NCBI GenBank assembly: GCA_007136375.1
Contig: SLHB01000402.1
Coordinates: 1 to 11,685, forward strand
Direction of reading: 5' to 3'
DNA from: Candidatus Hydrogenedentota bacterium
GTDB taxonomy: Bacteria > Hydrogenedentota > Hydrogenedentia > Hydrogenedentales > SLHB01
Length of the DNA stretch: 11,685 nt
A model generated the notes under the pieces. That model ran no database searches, was not told where the DNA came from, and saw only the letters and a program-made list of their open reading frames with translations. How positions within the stretch are numbered: position 1 is the stretch's first letter; each line of letters starts with the position of its first letter. This document shows positions 1 to 6,332 of this stretch, one piece after another. The translations under genes were made by a program, and so were the position numbers.

Positions 1-30
1 CATCCCCCTTGATCCCCCTCCAAGGGGGAA
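1..30. repeat. REP-like C/G-run palindrome at window edge
   Basis: ATCCCCCT occurs twice, at 2-9 and 12-19. The second copy begins a perfect 7-bp stem: TCCCCCT at 13-19, loop CCA, AGGGGGA at 23-29. Alternating C-run and G-run units of this kind are typical of intergenic REP/MITE-like palindromes found in many bacterial genomes. The element may continue past the left edge. It could also act as an RNA hairpin at the end of an upstream gene outside the window. Only one copy is seen here, so 'repeat' is an inference from its form. Confidence 0.4.
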
Positions 31-258
31 TGCTCCTCCGTGCGGCAGCCACATCGGGTGGGACGTTACTCATCCAACAGCTGAAGCAACCAATTCGCCC
101 TTTGAACTGGACGCCATTGAGGAAATCCGAGCGTAGCAACCCGGACGTTGCGCCCGCGGACACGATTCCATAGACTCAGCCTGTGGCTCATGGGGGCGAA
201 CCAAGGCCCGCCGCTGGAGCCTTGACGACAGGGACGCAAATTGGCAGCGCTTGCCACC

Positions 259-263
259 GGAGG
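259..263 (+). promoter_or_regulatory. Shine-Dalgarno GGAGG deciding the sulfatase start
   Basis: GGAGG lies 6 nt before the ATG at 270. The reading frame stays open upstream to a GTG at 183, but that codon has no such site and its 29 extra residues would precede a ready-made signal peptide. This supports 270 as the start. Confidence 0.75.
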
Positions 264-269
264 CTGGTC

Positions 270-1730
270 ATGCGGTTTGTCAGGCAATGCAGTGGGCTTT
301 TCGCGATCATTTTCGTGCTGGCGATGGCCGGCGGAGCCGGGGCGAACCCGCCCAACATCGTGCTGATCATGTCGGACGACCAGGGCTGGGGCGACGCGGG
401 CTACATGGGGCACCCTGACGCGATCACCCCGGCGCTCGACGAGATGGCCGAGCAAGGGCTGGTGTTTCACCGCTTCTACGCCGCCGCGCCGGTCTGCAGC
501 CCGACGCGCGCCAGTGTGCTCACGGGCCGCCATCCGTTTCGGCAGGGCATATGGCACGCCAACGCCGGGCAGTTGCGGGCGGATGCGCCGAATCTGGCGC
601 GGCTCCTGAAGGAGCGGGGCTACCGCACCGGCCATTTCGGCAAGTGGCATCTGGGCACGCTGACCACCGAAGTCGAGGACAGCAACCGTGGCAGGCCCGG
701 CGATGAGACCCATTACGCCCCGCCTTGGGAGCGCCACTTTGACGTCGCGTTCTCCACCGAGGCGAAGGTCCCCACCTACGATCCCCTCATCCGGCCGCTG
801 GACTTCGACGAACACCCCGGCAACCTGCAGCGCTGGTGGGATCCGGTGGAGGATCCGGATGACGCAATCCATTATGGCACGCACTACTGGAACGAACGGG
901 GCGAGAAAGTTACGGAGAACATGGACGGCCCCAACGCCCGGGTCGTGATGGATCGCGTACTCCAATTCGTGGACGAATCGGTTGAACGCGAGGCGCCGTT
1001 CTTCGCGGTCGTCTGGTTTCACGAGCCCCACCTCCCGGTGGTGGCCGGCGAGAAGTACCGCGAGCCCTTTGCGCACCTGGATCCCTATCACCAACATTAC
1101 TGGGGCTGCCTCAAGGCGATGGACGAGCAGATCGGCCGGTTGCGGGGCCGCTTGCGCGAGCTGAACGTGGCCGAGGACACCATGATCTGGTACACCTCCG
1201 ACAACGGCCCAGAGGGGGACAGCACGCACCCCGGTTCGGCCGGCGCCTTGCGCGGCCGCAAGCGTGATCTCTACGAGGGCGGCGTCCGCGTGCCCGGCAT
1301 CGTCGAATGGCCGGGCAGGATCGCCCCCGGCAAGACCCATTTCCCCGCGGTCACCAGCGACTACCTGCCCACGATCGCCGCGTTGCTTGAGATAGACCTT
1401 GAGGGCGAGCCCGAGTTGGATGGCGTCAGCCTGATGCCGGTCTTGTTCGAGGATCGCGAGATTCAGCGTAAGCAGTCCATCGGCTTCCTCTTTTTCGGGC
1501 GTATCGCCATGATCGGCCAACGCTACAAGGCGATCTCCGCCCACGGCGGCCCGAACGCGCGGAGCTGGCCGGACCCGGAGGACTGGACGCTGGAACTGTA
1601 CGACCTGGTCAACGATCCCGCGGAGCAGGAAGACCTGGCGGAACAGCGCCCCGCCATCCTGGAGGAGAAGGAGCAGGTCATGCGGGACTGGCTGGAGGCG
1701 GTGCGGGCCGACTACGCCGAGTCTCACTAA
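270..1730 (+). CDS. Secreted type I sulfatase (arylsulfatase A-like)
   Basis: Formylglycine-dependent sulfatase of 486 aa that hydrolyses sulfate esters, probably on sulfated polysaccharides outside the cytoplasm. Residues 1-25 form a Sec signal peptide (basic start, hydrophobic core FAIIFVLAMA, end GAGA). The mature enzyme opens with PNIVLIMSDDQGWGD, holding metal ligands D36/D37. The activation motif CSPTR is at 76-80, with C76 the residue converted to formylglycine. Further active-site motifs are HFGKWHLG (K125, H127), FHEPH (H251, H254), TSDNG (D311, N312) and RGRKRDLYEGGVR (K331). The C-terminal subdomain (about 400-486) includes the usual ELYDLVNDP element. All key residues are present and length is normal for the family. 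The CxPxR motif suits either FGE or an anaerobic maturase; neither is in the window. The enolase-superfamily gene follows after 84 nt on the same strand. The exact substrate cannot be told from sequence alone. Confidence 0.95.
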   Translation: MRFVRQCSGLFAIIFVLAMAGGAGANPPNIVLIMSDDQGWGDAGYMGHPDAITPALDEMAEQGLVFHRFYAAAPVCSPTRASVLTGRHPFRQGIWHANAGQLRADAPNLARLLKERGYRTGHFGKWHLGTLTTEVEDSNRGRPGDETHYAPPWERHFDVAFSTEAKVPTYDPLIRPLDFDEHPGNLQRWWDPVEDPDDAIHYGTHYWNERGEKVTENMDGPNARVVMDRVLQFVDESVEREAPFFAVVWFHEPHLPVVAGEKYREPFAHLDPYHQHYWGCLKAMDEQIGRLRGRLRELNVAEDTMIWYTSDNGPEGDSTHPGSAGALRGRKRDLYEGGVRVPGIVEWPGRIAPGKTHFPAVTSDYLPTIAALLEIDLEGEPELDGVSLMPVLFEDREIQRKQSIGFLFFGRIAMIGQRYKAISAHGGPNARSWPDPEDWTLELYDLVNDPAEQEDLAEQRPAILEEKEQVMRDWLEAVRADYAESH

Positions 1731-1744
1731 GGAAGGCGGCAGGG

Positions 1745-1773
1745 TTGACCCGGCGGGCGGGTATCGGCATATT
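1745..1773 (+). promoter_or_regulatory. Candidate sigma70 promoter for the enolase-superfamily gene
   Basis: TTGACC (1745-1750; 5 of 6 match to the -35 consensus) is followed after 17 nt by CATATT (1768-1773; 4 of 6 match to TATAAT). Transcription would start near 1780, about 35 nt before the ATG at 1815. It lies in the 84-nt gap after the sulfatase, so the second gene may be transcribed both from here and by read-through. Confidence 0.35.
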
Positions 1774-1814
1774 GTGGCTTGGCGAATTTCTGACTTGTTC
1801 ACCGGAGGCCCGTA

Positions 1815-3080
1815 ATGAGCGTATCTCGGAGACGATTCCTTCAGGCGGGGGTAGTGGGAACGGCTGGCGCGTTCGCGGCCGGCACCGCGAGCGGACACCC
1901 GCTGATGATGCCTTCGGAGCAGACCGAGGAGCTGGACCGGGTGGCGGCGGAGCCGGTGCTCCAGGTCGGCGATCTGACCGATCCGGTAGAGATCGAGGGG
2001 ATGGAGCTGCTCCACGTCGAGGCGGATCGCGAGTGGTTGGTGCGCGTGCGATCGACGGACGGGGCGGAGGGCGTCGCCGTCACCAGCAGCGGGCGTTTTC
2101 ACGAGACGTATCCACTGTTCCTGCACCGCGTGGCGCCGTTCTTCGAGGGCAGTGACGCACGCGACCTCGAGATGCGCCTATGGGATCTGTACCGCCATGG
2201 CAGCAGCTACAAGTATCAGGGCATGCTGTTCTGGTGCTGCGTGGCGGCGGCCGAGATGGCGATCCTGGACATGCTCGGCAAGGTCAGCGGCAAGTCGATC
2301 GCGCAACTGTTGGGCGGCGTCCGCCAGAGCGAGATGCCGATCTACTACGCCAGCGGCCACCGGCATAACACGCCGGAAGAGGAGGCCGAGCACCTCCAGG
2401 GCCTGGTCGAGGACACGGGGGCGAAGGCCGTGAAGTTCAAGCTCGGCGGCCGCATGAGCCGCAACGCCGACTCCATCCCCGGCCGCAGCGAGGCGCTGAT
2501 CCCGCTGGCGCGCGAAGCGCTCGGGCCGGACATTACACTCTACACCGACGCCAATAGTTCCTACGACGTGCCCAACGCGATCCGCCTCGGCCGCTTGCAA
2601 GAGGAGTACGACTACGGCTTCTTCGAAGAGCCTGTGCCTTTCGATCACCTCGAAGAGACACGGCAGTGCACGCAGGGTTTGGATATCCCGATCGCTTGGG
2701 GCGAGCAGGAGTTCAGCGCCTGGCGTTTCCGCTGGATGATCCAGAACCACGGTGCGGATATCGTCCAGCCCGACCTGCACTACTACGGCGGCTACATCCG
2801 CGGCATGCGTGTCGCACGAATGGCTGACCACATGGGTCTGATCACACAGCCGCACATGTCTGGCTGGGGCACGGGCTTCATCGACCTGTTGCACTATCAC
2901 GCGGCGATGCCCAACCCCGGACCATTCCACGAATACAAGGGCCAGAGCCGCGTGCCGGTCGAGAGCGACACCTCCTCGCTCCGCCCGGAGGATGGCGTGA
3001 TCCAGGCGCCCACCGGGCCGGGCTTTGGCGTCACCATCGATCCGGATTACATCGAGGGGGCCCGCCGCGTCACGCTCTGA
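1815..3080 (+). CDS. Tat-exported enolase-superfamily enzyme, mandelate racemase subgroup
   Basis: A 421-aa mandelate racemase/muconate-lactonizing-type enzyme, likely a sugar-acid dehydratase, racemase or epimerase. The N-terminus has a twin-arginine signal (SRRRFLQAG at 4-12, then an Ala/Gly-rich hydrophobic stretch to about 27), so the folded, metal-loaded protein should be exported. The capping domain covers about 50-170 and the barrel about 175-400. Visible catalytic residues are KFK (K207, K209), metal ligands D245, E271 and E297, and the dyad D320/H347. The spacings 26-26-23-27 equal those I recall for mandelate racemase (D195, E221, E247, D270, H297), so both the Lys and the His base are kept. 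GGAGG (1804-1808) fixes the start. It follows the sulfatase and may share its transcript. Tat export is unusual for this superfamily, most of which is cytosolic. Substrate unknown; an acid sugar is the best guess. Confidence 0.9.
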   Translation: MSVSRRRFLQAGVVGTAGAFAAGTASGHPLMMPSEQTEELDRVAAEPVLQVGDLTDPVEIEGMELLHVEADREWLVRVRSTDGAEGVAVTSSGRFHETYPLFLHRVAPFFEGSDARDLEMRLWDLYRHGSSYKYQGMLFWCCVAAAEMAILDMLGKVSGKSIAQLLGGVRQSEMPIYYASGHRHNTPEEEAEHLQGLVEDTGAKAVKFKLGGRMSRNADSIPGRSEALIPLAREALGPDITLYTDANSSYDVPNAIRLGRLQEEYDYGFFEEPVPFDHLEETRQCTQGLDIPIAWGEQEFSAWRFRWMIQNHGADIVQPDLHYYGGYIRGMRVARMADHMGLITQPHMSGWGTGFIDLLHYHAAMPNPGPFHEYKGQSRVPVESDTSSLRPEDGVIQAPTGPGFGVTIDPDYIEGARRVTL

Positions 3081-3208
3081 GCTCAGCCGGTGGCGTGGTC
3101 TTTGATGTGGCGTCCAAGATCCGTGTATCATCCTCGGCCTGAGGCGGCGCTTACGCTGGGAGAAGGGGCTGTCCCTGATCTGTCGATCATGGATCGTTTG
3201 ACCGGCCC

Positions 3209-3226
3209 TTTCGAACAGCTTCGAAA
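3209..3226. promoter_or_regulatory. Inverted repeat TTTCGAA-N4-TTCGAAA, possible operator
   Basis: A perfect 7-bp inverted repeat with a 4-nt spacer (CAGC), made of two copies of the self-complementary TTCGAA. TTGACC (3198-3203), a -35-like hexamer, lies just upstream, but no good -10 follows. The AT-rich arms and short spacer suit a dimeric repressor site better than a terminator. No regulator gene is adjacent. Confidence 0.3.
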
Positions 3227-3316
3227 CGAGGTTGAGCGCACGAAACACCTGCTGTTTCTCGGTGACGATTCAGTTCAAGGGATAAAACGACCGCCTGGCC
3301 TGACATTGAGCATGGG

Positions 3317-3388
3317 GCCTACGCGCGCCAGCAGGGGCGTTCATGCAGACGGTCCTCAACCGGGCGCCTACGCGCGCCAGCAGGGGCG
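3317..3388. repeat. Two 23-nt direct repeats, period 49
   Basis: Identical 23-nt units lie at 3317-3339 and 3366-3388, separated by 26 nt of unrelated sequence. Each starts with GCCTACGCGCG and ends with CCAGCAGGGGCG. Within a unit, CCT...GCGC...AGG gives partial dyad symmetry. Only two copies are present and the units are shorter than normal CRISPR repeats. A genome-dispersed intergenic repeat or a tandem regulator site is more likely. Confidence 0.6.
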
Positions 3389-3497
3389 CTCGGTCCCCAT
3401 ATCCATTTAATTCGTGACACACGACTTTGCGGCGCGAAACGCGCGGGCGGAAACAACGCCTATGTCTGTCATTCCGGCCGCGGACCCGAAGAGGTGG

Positions 3498-3502
3498 GGA
3501 GG
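3498..3502 (+). promoter_or_regulatory. Shine-Dalgarno GGAGG deciding the epimerase start
   Basis: GGAGG lies 5 nt before the ATG at 3508. The open frame extends upstream to 3427, but those 27 residues are Arg-rich, and the family's N-terminal strand begins right at the ATG (MKFGICNEIF). Confidence 0.75.
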
Positions 3503-3507
3503 GAAGC

Positions 3508-4320
3508 ATGAAATTCGGCATCTGCAACGAGATTTTTCAAGACTGGAACGACATCGGGCGGACAATCGGCTACGTAAAGGAGGCGGGGTACGACGGCCTG
3601 GAGATCGCGCCGTTCACGCTGGCCCAGTACGTTACTGACATTCCCGCCTCGGTCCGCGAGGATGTGGTCAAACGGGCCGCGGGCGCGGATCTGGACATCC
3701 TGGGGATCCATTGGATTCTCGCGAAGACGGAAGGGTTTCATCTCACGGATCCCGACGCCGATGTCCGGAAGCGGACCGCGCAGTACCTCAAGGATCTGGC
3801 CCATTTCTGCGGAGATGTGGGCGGCAAGGTCATGGTTTTCGGGTCGCCCAAGCAGCGGAACCTAAAGCCCGGCGTGGACCGGGAGCAAGGGCTCGAATAC
3901 GCCATGGAAGTCTTGGGCGAGGCCTTGCCCGTGTGCGAAGAGCGGGACGTCACGATTTGCATGGAGCCGCTCGCGCCCGAGGAGACAAATTTCTGCAAGT
4001 CCGCCGCGGAGACGGTGGACTTGATCGAGCGGATTGACCATCCGCAACTCAATCTGTTGCTTGACGTCAAGGCTATGACGGCCGAGACGGACGATCGGCC
4101 CCAAGTCATCCGTCAGTACGCCCATTACCTTGATCATTTCCACGCCAACGACCCGAATCTCAAGGGGCCGGGCTTTGGCGACGTGGACTTCGGGCCCATC
4201 TTCGAGGCGCTCAAGGAAGTGGACTACGACGGCTATGTCTCGGTGGAAGTCTTCAATTTTGACGACGGACCAGAGACAATCGCCACGAAAAGCCTCGAAT
4301 ACATGAAGCGATTCGTCTGA
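3508..4320 (+). CDS. Sugar (phosphate) isomerase/epimerase, xylose isomerase-like TIM barrel
   Basis: A 270-aa cytosolic protein of the AP-endonuclease-2/xylose-isomerase-like family; it most likely epimerises or isomerises a keto-sugar or related polyol. It has no signal peptide. The probable metal ligands are E153 (CMEPLAP), D186 (LLLDVKAM), H212 (FHANDPN) and E247 (VSVEVFN). Their spacing (33, 26, 35) is the same as I recall for D-tagatose/D-psicose 3-epimerases (E152, D185, H211, E246 in the Pseudomonas enzyme), and the total length also fits. The substrate-specificity loops differ too much to judge by eye, so the sugar is open. The gene is convergent with the GHMP kinase, 33 nt apart, and 427 nt downstream of the enolase-superfamily gene, suggesting a shared sugar-use theme. 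Alternatives in this fold include hydroxypyruvate isomerase and inosose dehydratase. Confidence 0.85.
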   Translation: MKFGICNEIFQDWNDIGRTIGYVKEAGYDGLEIAPFTLAQYVTDIPASVREDVVKRAAGADLDILGIHWILAKTEGFHLTDPDADVRKRTAQYLKDLAHFCGDVGGKVMVFGSPKQRNLKPGVDREQGLEYAMEVLGEALPVCEERDVTICMEPLAPEETNFCKSAAETVDLIERIDHPQLNLLLDVKAMTAETDDRPQVIRQYAHYLDHFHANDPNLKGPGFGDVDFGPIFEALKEVDYDGYVSVEVFNFDDGPETIATKSLEYMKRFV

Positions 4321-4353
4321 AACGGGGCCAGGACTTCGAGGCCGGGCGTCTTG

Positions 4354-5367
4354 CTACAGGGCGATGCGCGCGCCCAGAATGTCGGGCTTGAACACCTCCG
4401 TGTCGGTGTCTTCGAAAGCCTTGATGAGCGCTTCGTATTGCTCGTCCCCGTGGTAGGTCCCGATGATGGCGCCGCCGGAGCCGGCGAACTTCGCGCTGGC
4501 TCCAACTGACCGGGCGCGCTCCACCATGTCGATGTTGTCCTGGGAAATTTTGAACAGGCTGCGCCGCCGGTTGAAGTTCTGGTCCAGCCATTCTCCGATT
4601 TCGGCGCCCCGCCCGGCCACGAGCAGGTCGCGCACCTCCTGGGCGTAGCCCGCGAAGTCCGCCATGGCCTGAACAACCTCGGGGTCTCCGTTGAGCCAGC
4701 GTTCGCGGATATTGTTGTGGAACACTTCCGAACCCTCGCCAAGGCGGGTGCGATAGGCGACGTAGAGGGGCGGCAGCAGGGCGGGATCGATCTCCTCGTA
4801 GCGGCCGTGACCATGGGTCTCCATGTGCTCCTTGTCGAAATCCATGAAGACGCAGCCTTCGTAGACTTGTATCACCCGGTCCTGGAGTCCGGCGGAGATG
4901 CCCAGTTCTTCGTTTTCGACGCTCAAAATCAGTTTGGGGAGGAGGGGCTTGGGGATGTCGACCTCATAAAACTCCATGAGGCAGCGAATCGTCGCGGTCA
5001 CCAAGGCGCTCGACCCGGCAAGGCCCACGCGGCGGGGGATGTCCGAACGATAGCGGATGGAGAAGTTCCGATCCGGCAGCGCAATGCCCTCCCGGTCGCA
5101 ATAATCGACAAATTTGCGAATAGCGGCCTTCATGAGCCGGATGCCGCCGTAATATCCTTGAGCGCGCACGTCCTCCACGAGGTCGCGGACGGAATTGTAG
5201 CGGGACCGGTCCTGAAAGCTCGGCACGATCTCGACTTCCGGGTGTTCGTACAGGGTGACTTTCGCCGTGAAGTTTCTGATGATAAAACTCACCGTTTTGC
5301 CAAAATAGCCATCAGAAGGGTTGCCCACCAAGCCCGCGCGGGCATGGGCTGTCGCTTCAACCGCCAT
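4354..5367 (-). CDS. GHMP-family sugar kinase, glucuronokinase-like
   Basis: A 337-aa cytosolic GHMP kinase that transfers phosphate from ATP to a sugar. Motif 1 is GLVGNPSDGYFGKT (12-25); the NPSD...GKT form is the one I associate with glucuronokinase, which makes glucuronate-1-phosphate, rather than with galactokinase or heptose kinase. Motif 2 is P111 with GLAGSSAL (115-122), the ATP loop. ENEELGISAGLQDR (151-164) supplies the likely catalytic acid D163. Motif 3 is GSGGAIIG (296-303). ATG at 5367 is chosen because the family sequence starts there and GGAGG (5379-5383, - strand) lies 11 nt upstream, slightly far. The frame also opens at 5463, but that stretch contains the candidate promoter and looks non-coding. 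It converges with the epimerase. A uronic-acid substrate would fit the acid-sugar enzyme nearby, but galactose- or heptose-type substrates are not excluded. Confidence 0.85.
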   Translation of the reverse strand: MAVEATAHARAGLVGNPSDGYFGKTVSFIIRNFTAKVTLYEHPEVEIVPSFQDRSRYNSVRDLVEDVRAQGYYGGIRLMKAAIRKFVDYCDREGIALPDRNFSIRYRSDIPRRVGLAGSSALVTATIRCLMEFYEVDIPKPLLPKLILSVENEELGISAGLQDRVIQVYEGCVFMDFDKEHMETHGHGRYEEIDPALLPPLYVAYRTRLGEGSEVFHNNIRERWLNGDPEVVQAMADFAGYAQEVRDLLVAGRGAEIGEWLDQNFNRRRSLFKISQDNIDMVERARSVGASAKFAGSGGAIIGTYHGDEQYEALIKAFEDTDTEVFKPDILGARIAL

Positions 5368-5462
5368 AACGCGTGTTTCCTCCAAGTGTGCGTAACTGTG
5401 AATAGGGCGTTGCGCCCTGGAACGTGGAAAGCGAGCTCGCCGCGTCAGGGAAATACGGTACA

Positions 5463-5468
5463 ATTATA
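5463..5468 (-). promoter_or_regulatory. Perfect -10 box (TATAAT) for the GHMP kinase
   Basis: Read on the - strand this is GAGTATAATTG, an exact TATAAT about 96 nt before the kinase ATG in otherwise GC-rich DNA. No good -35 lies 16-18 nt upstream, so it would depend on an activator or another contact. Confidence 0.4.
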
Positions 5469-5523
5469 CTCTAGAAGGTCTGCGGGCGCCTGTGGGGCCG
5501 TCGCGCGGGAAGCGCCAAACGCC

Positions 5524-5539
5524 GGGAGGATACCCTCCC
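5524..5539. other. GC-rich hairpin
   Basis: GGGAGG (5524-5529), loop ATAC, CCTCCC (5534-5539): a perfect 6-bp stem with a 4-nt loop. The inverted repeat AGCGCG/CGCGCT (5542-5570) follows at once. No T-run follows on either strand, so an intrinsic terminator is unlikely. Its role is unknown. Confidence 0.35.
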
Positions 5540-5621
5540 CGAGCGCGCGGGTCAACCGGCGGGCCGCGCTATTATGGAACACCGCCTGTGGCCCTTGTAA
5601 CGGGGACGTCCGAAGCGGTCT

Positions 5622-5651
5622 TTGATAAGGTGGCGGCTGGATTGGTACCAT
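5622..5651 (+). promoter_or_regulatory. Candidate promoter for the ECF sigma gene
   Basis: TTGATA (5622-5627; 5 of 6 match to TTGACA), an 18-nt spacer, then TACCAT (5646-5651; 4 of 6). Transcription would begin near 5658. The match is moderate. An ECF-type self-regulated promoter is equally possible but cannot be recognised here. Confidence 0.3.
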
Positions 5652-5696
5652 TAGGCAACCTGAATATGTGCCTCATACCGTTTTGGGGCTCCTTGC

Positions 5697-6332
5697 ATGC
5701 CGGTAACGCCGCGGCTCCGCCGCGTTGGGAATATAGGTTTGGCAGAAGAACGGCGCTCATCCGACGATAATCGGTCCACGGAGTTCGAGGAACTCATTCT
5801 GGAGCATATGGACATGCTCTACGCCGTGGCCTTGAAATTGACGCGGAACGCCACCGACGCCGAGGACTTGACGCAGAACACGGTGGTGAAAGCGTTACGT
5901 TTTCACGACAAGTTCGCCGAGGGCACGTACATCAAGGCGTGGCTTTTGACGATTCTGCGTAATACGTTTATTAATGAGTACCGCCGCAAGGTTCGGCGCC
6001 CCACCTTCGTGGAGCTCTCCGGCACGGAGCCGGCGAAAACCACCGCGCCGGATCCGCAGGTGCCGTACGAACCCAAGGAATACACCTCCCAAGAGTTGTT
6101 CGAGCTCCTTGATGACGAGGTGAAACTCGCCATCGAGGCCTTGCCCGAGGACTTCAAGCAGGCTGTTATCATGGCCGACCTTGAAGACAAGTCCTACAAG
6201 GAGATTGCGGAGGCCATGGAATGCCCCTTGGGTACGGTCATGTCCCGGTTGTACCGGGGGCGCAAGCTCCTCCGCGAACGCCTTGAAGGCTACGCCAAGG
6301 ATCGGCGCCTCGTGACGAAACGTAAAGCCTAG
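5697..6332 (+). CDS. ECF-type RNA polymerase sigma factor
   Basis: A sigma70-family protein of the extracytoplasmic-function group, 211 aa. Region 2 spans about 29-100, with the typical ATDAEDLTQNTVVKAL helix (52-67) and the -10-binding WLLTILRNTFINEYRRK (82-98). A Pro-rich linker of about 40 aa follows, then region 4 (about 140-197), with helix-turn-helix SYKEIAEAMECPLGTVMSRLYRGRK cut across 166-190. The extra basic tail (KDRRLVTKRKA) may help DNA binding. The start is uncertain. ATG at 5697 has only a weak GGGG site, and the first 14 codons fall in a hairpin-forming stretch (5705-5726). TTG at 5739 would give 197 aa and a more typical N-terminus. No anti-sigma gene is beside it: upstream is a divergent kinase and downstream the convergent trkH. 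Its targets cannot be inferred from position alone. Confidence 0.92.
   Translation: MPVTPRLRRVGNIGLAEERRSSDDNRSTEFEELILEHMDMLYAVALKLTRNATDAEDLTQNTVVKALRFHDKFAEGTYIKAWLLTILRNTFINEYRRKVRRPTFVELSGTEPAKTTAPDPQVPYEPKEYTSQELFELLDDEVKLAIEALPEDFKQAVIMADLEDKSYKEIAEAMECPLGTVMSRLYRGRKLLRERLEGYAKDRRLVTKRKA

Larger units (their letters stand above)
3081..3507. other. 427-nt intergenic stretch without a convincing gene
   Basis: No protein family is recognisable in any frame. An open frame at 3090-3410 (+) starts with GTG, lacks a ribosome binding site and runs through the direct repeats, so I do not call it. The stretch holds a TTTCGAA dyad (3209-3226), a small hairpin (CGATC-ATG-GATCG, 3184-3196) and two copies of a 23-nt repeat (3317-3388). 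A promoter for the epimerase gene at 3508 should lie here, but no good -35/-10 pair stands out. No classical terminator follows the enolase-superfamily gene. Confidence 0.6.
5368..5696. other. Divergent regulatory region between GHMP kinase and ECF sigma gene
   Basis: This 329-nt stretch has no recognisable gene. It holds a TATAAT hexamer facing the kinase (5463-5468, - strand), a GC-rich hairpin (5524-5539), a longer 6-bp inverted repeat (AGCGCG 5542-5547, CGCGCT 5565-5570) and a weak promoter-like pair facing the sigma gene (5622-5651). No tRNA-like cloverleaf was seen. Confidence 0.55.

Noticed and set aside
66..2126. 686-codon open frame on the - strand
   Set aside because: Fully antisense to the sulfatase and the start of the enolase-superfamily gene, both with all catalytic motifs; the translation is rich in Arg, His, Val and Leu with no recognisable domain, as expected for the reverse of GC-rich codons.
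2178..3248. 356-codon open frame on the - strand
   Set aside because: Antisense to the enolase-superfamily gene, no motif and no ribosome binding site of note.
3317..3388. Possible CRISPR mini-array
   Set aside because: Only two units, 23 nt with a 26-nt gap, no further copies and no cas gene in the window.
3090..3410. 106-codon open frame on the + strand in the gene-poor stretch
   Set aside because: GTG start without ribosome site, runs through the direct repeats, and shows no family resemblance.
5368..5463. Upstream extension of the GHMP kinase to 5463 (369 aa)
   Set aside because: The extension runs up to the TATAAT box, is Arg-rich and unlike the family N-terminus; ATG 5367 starts where homology begins.
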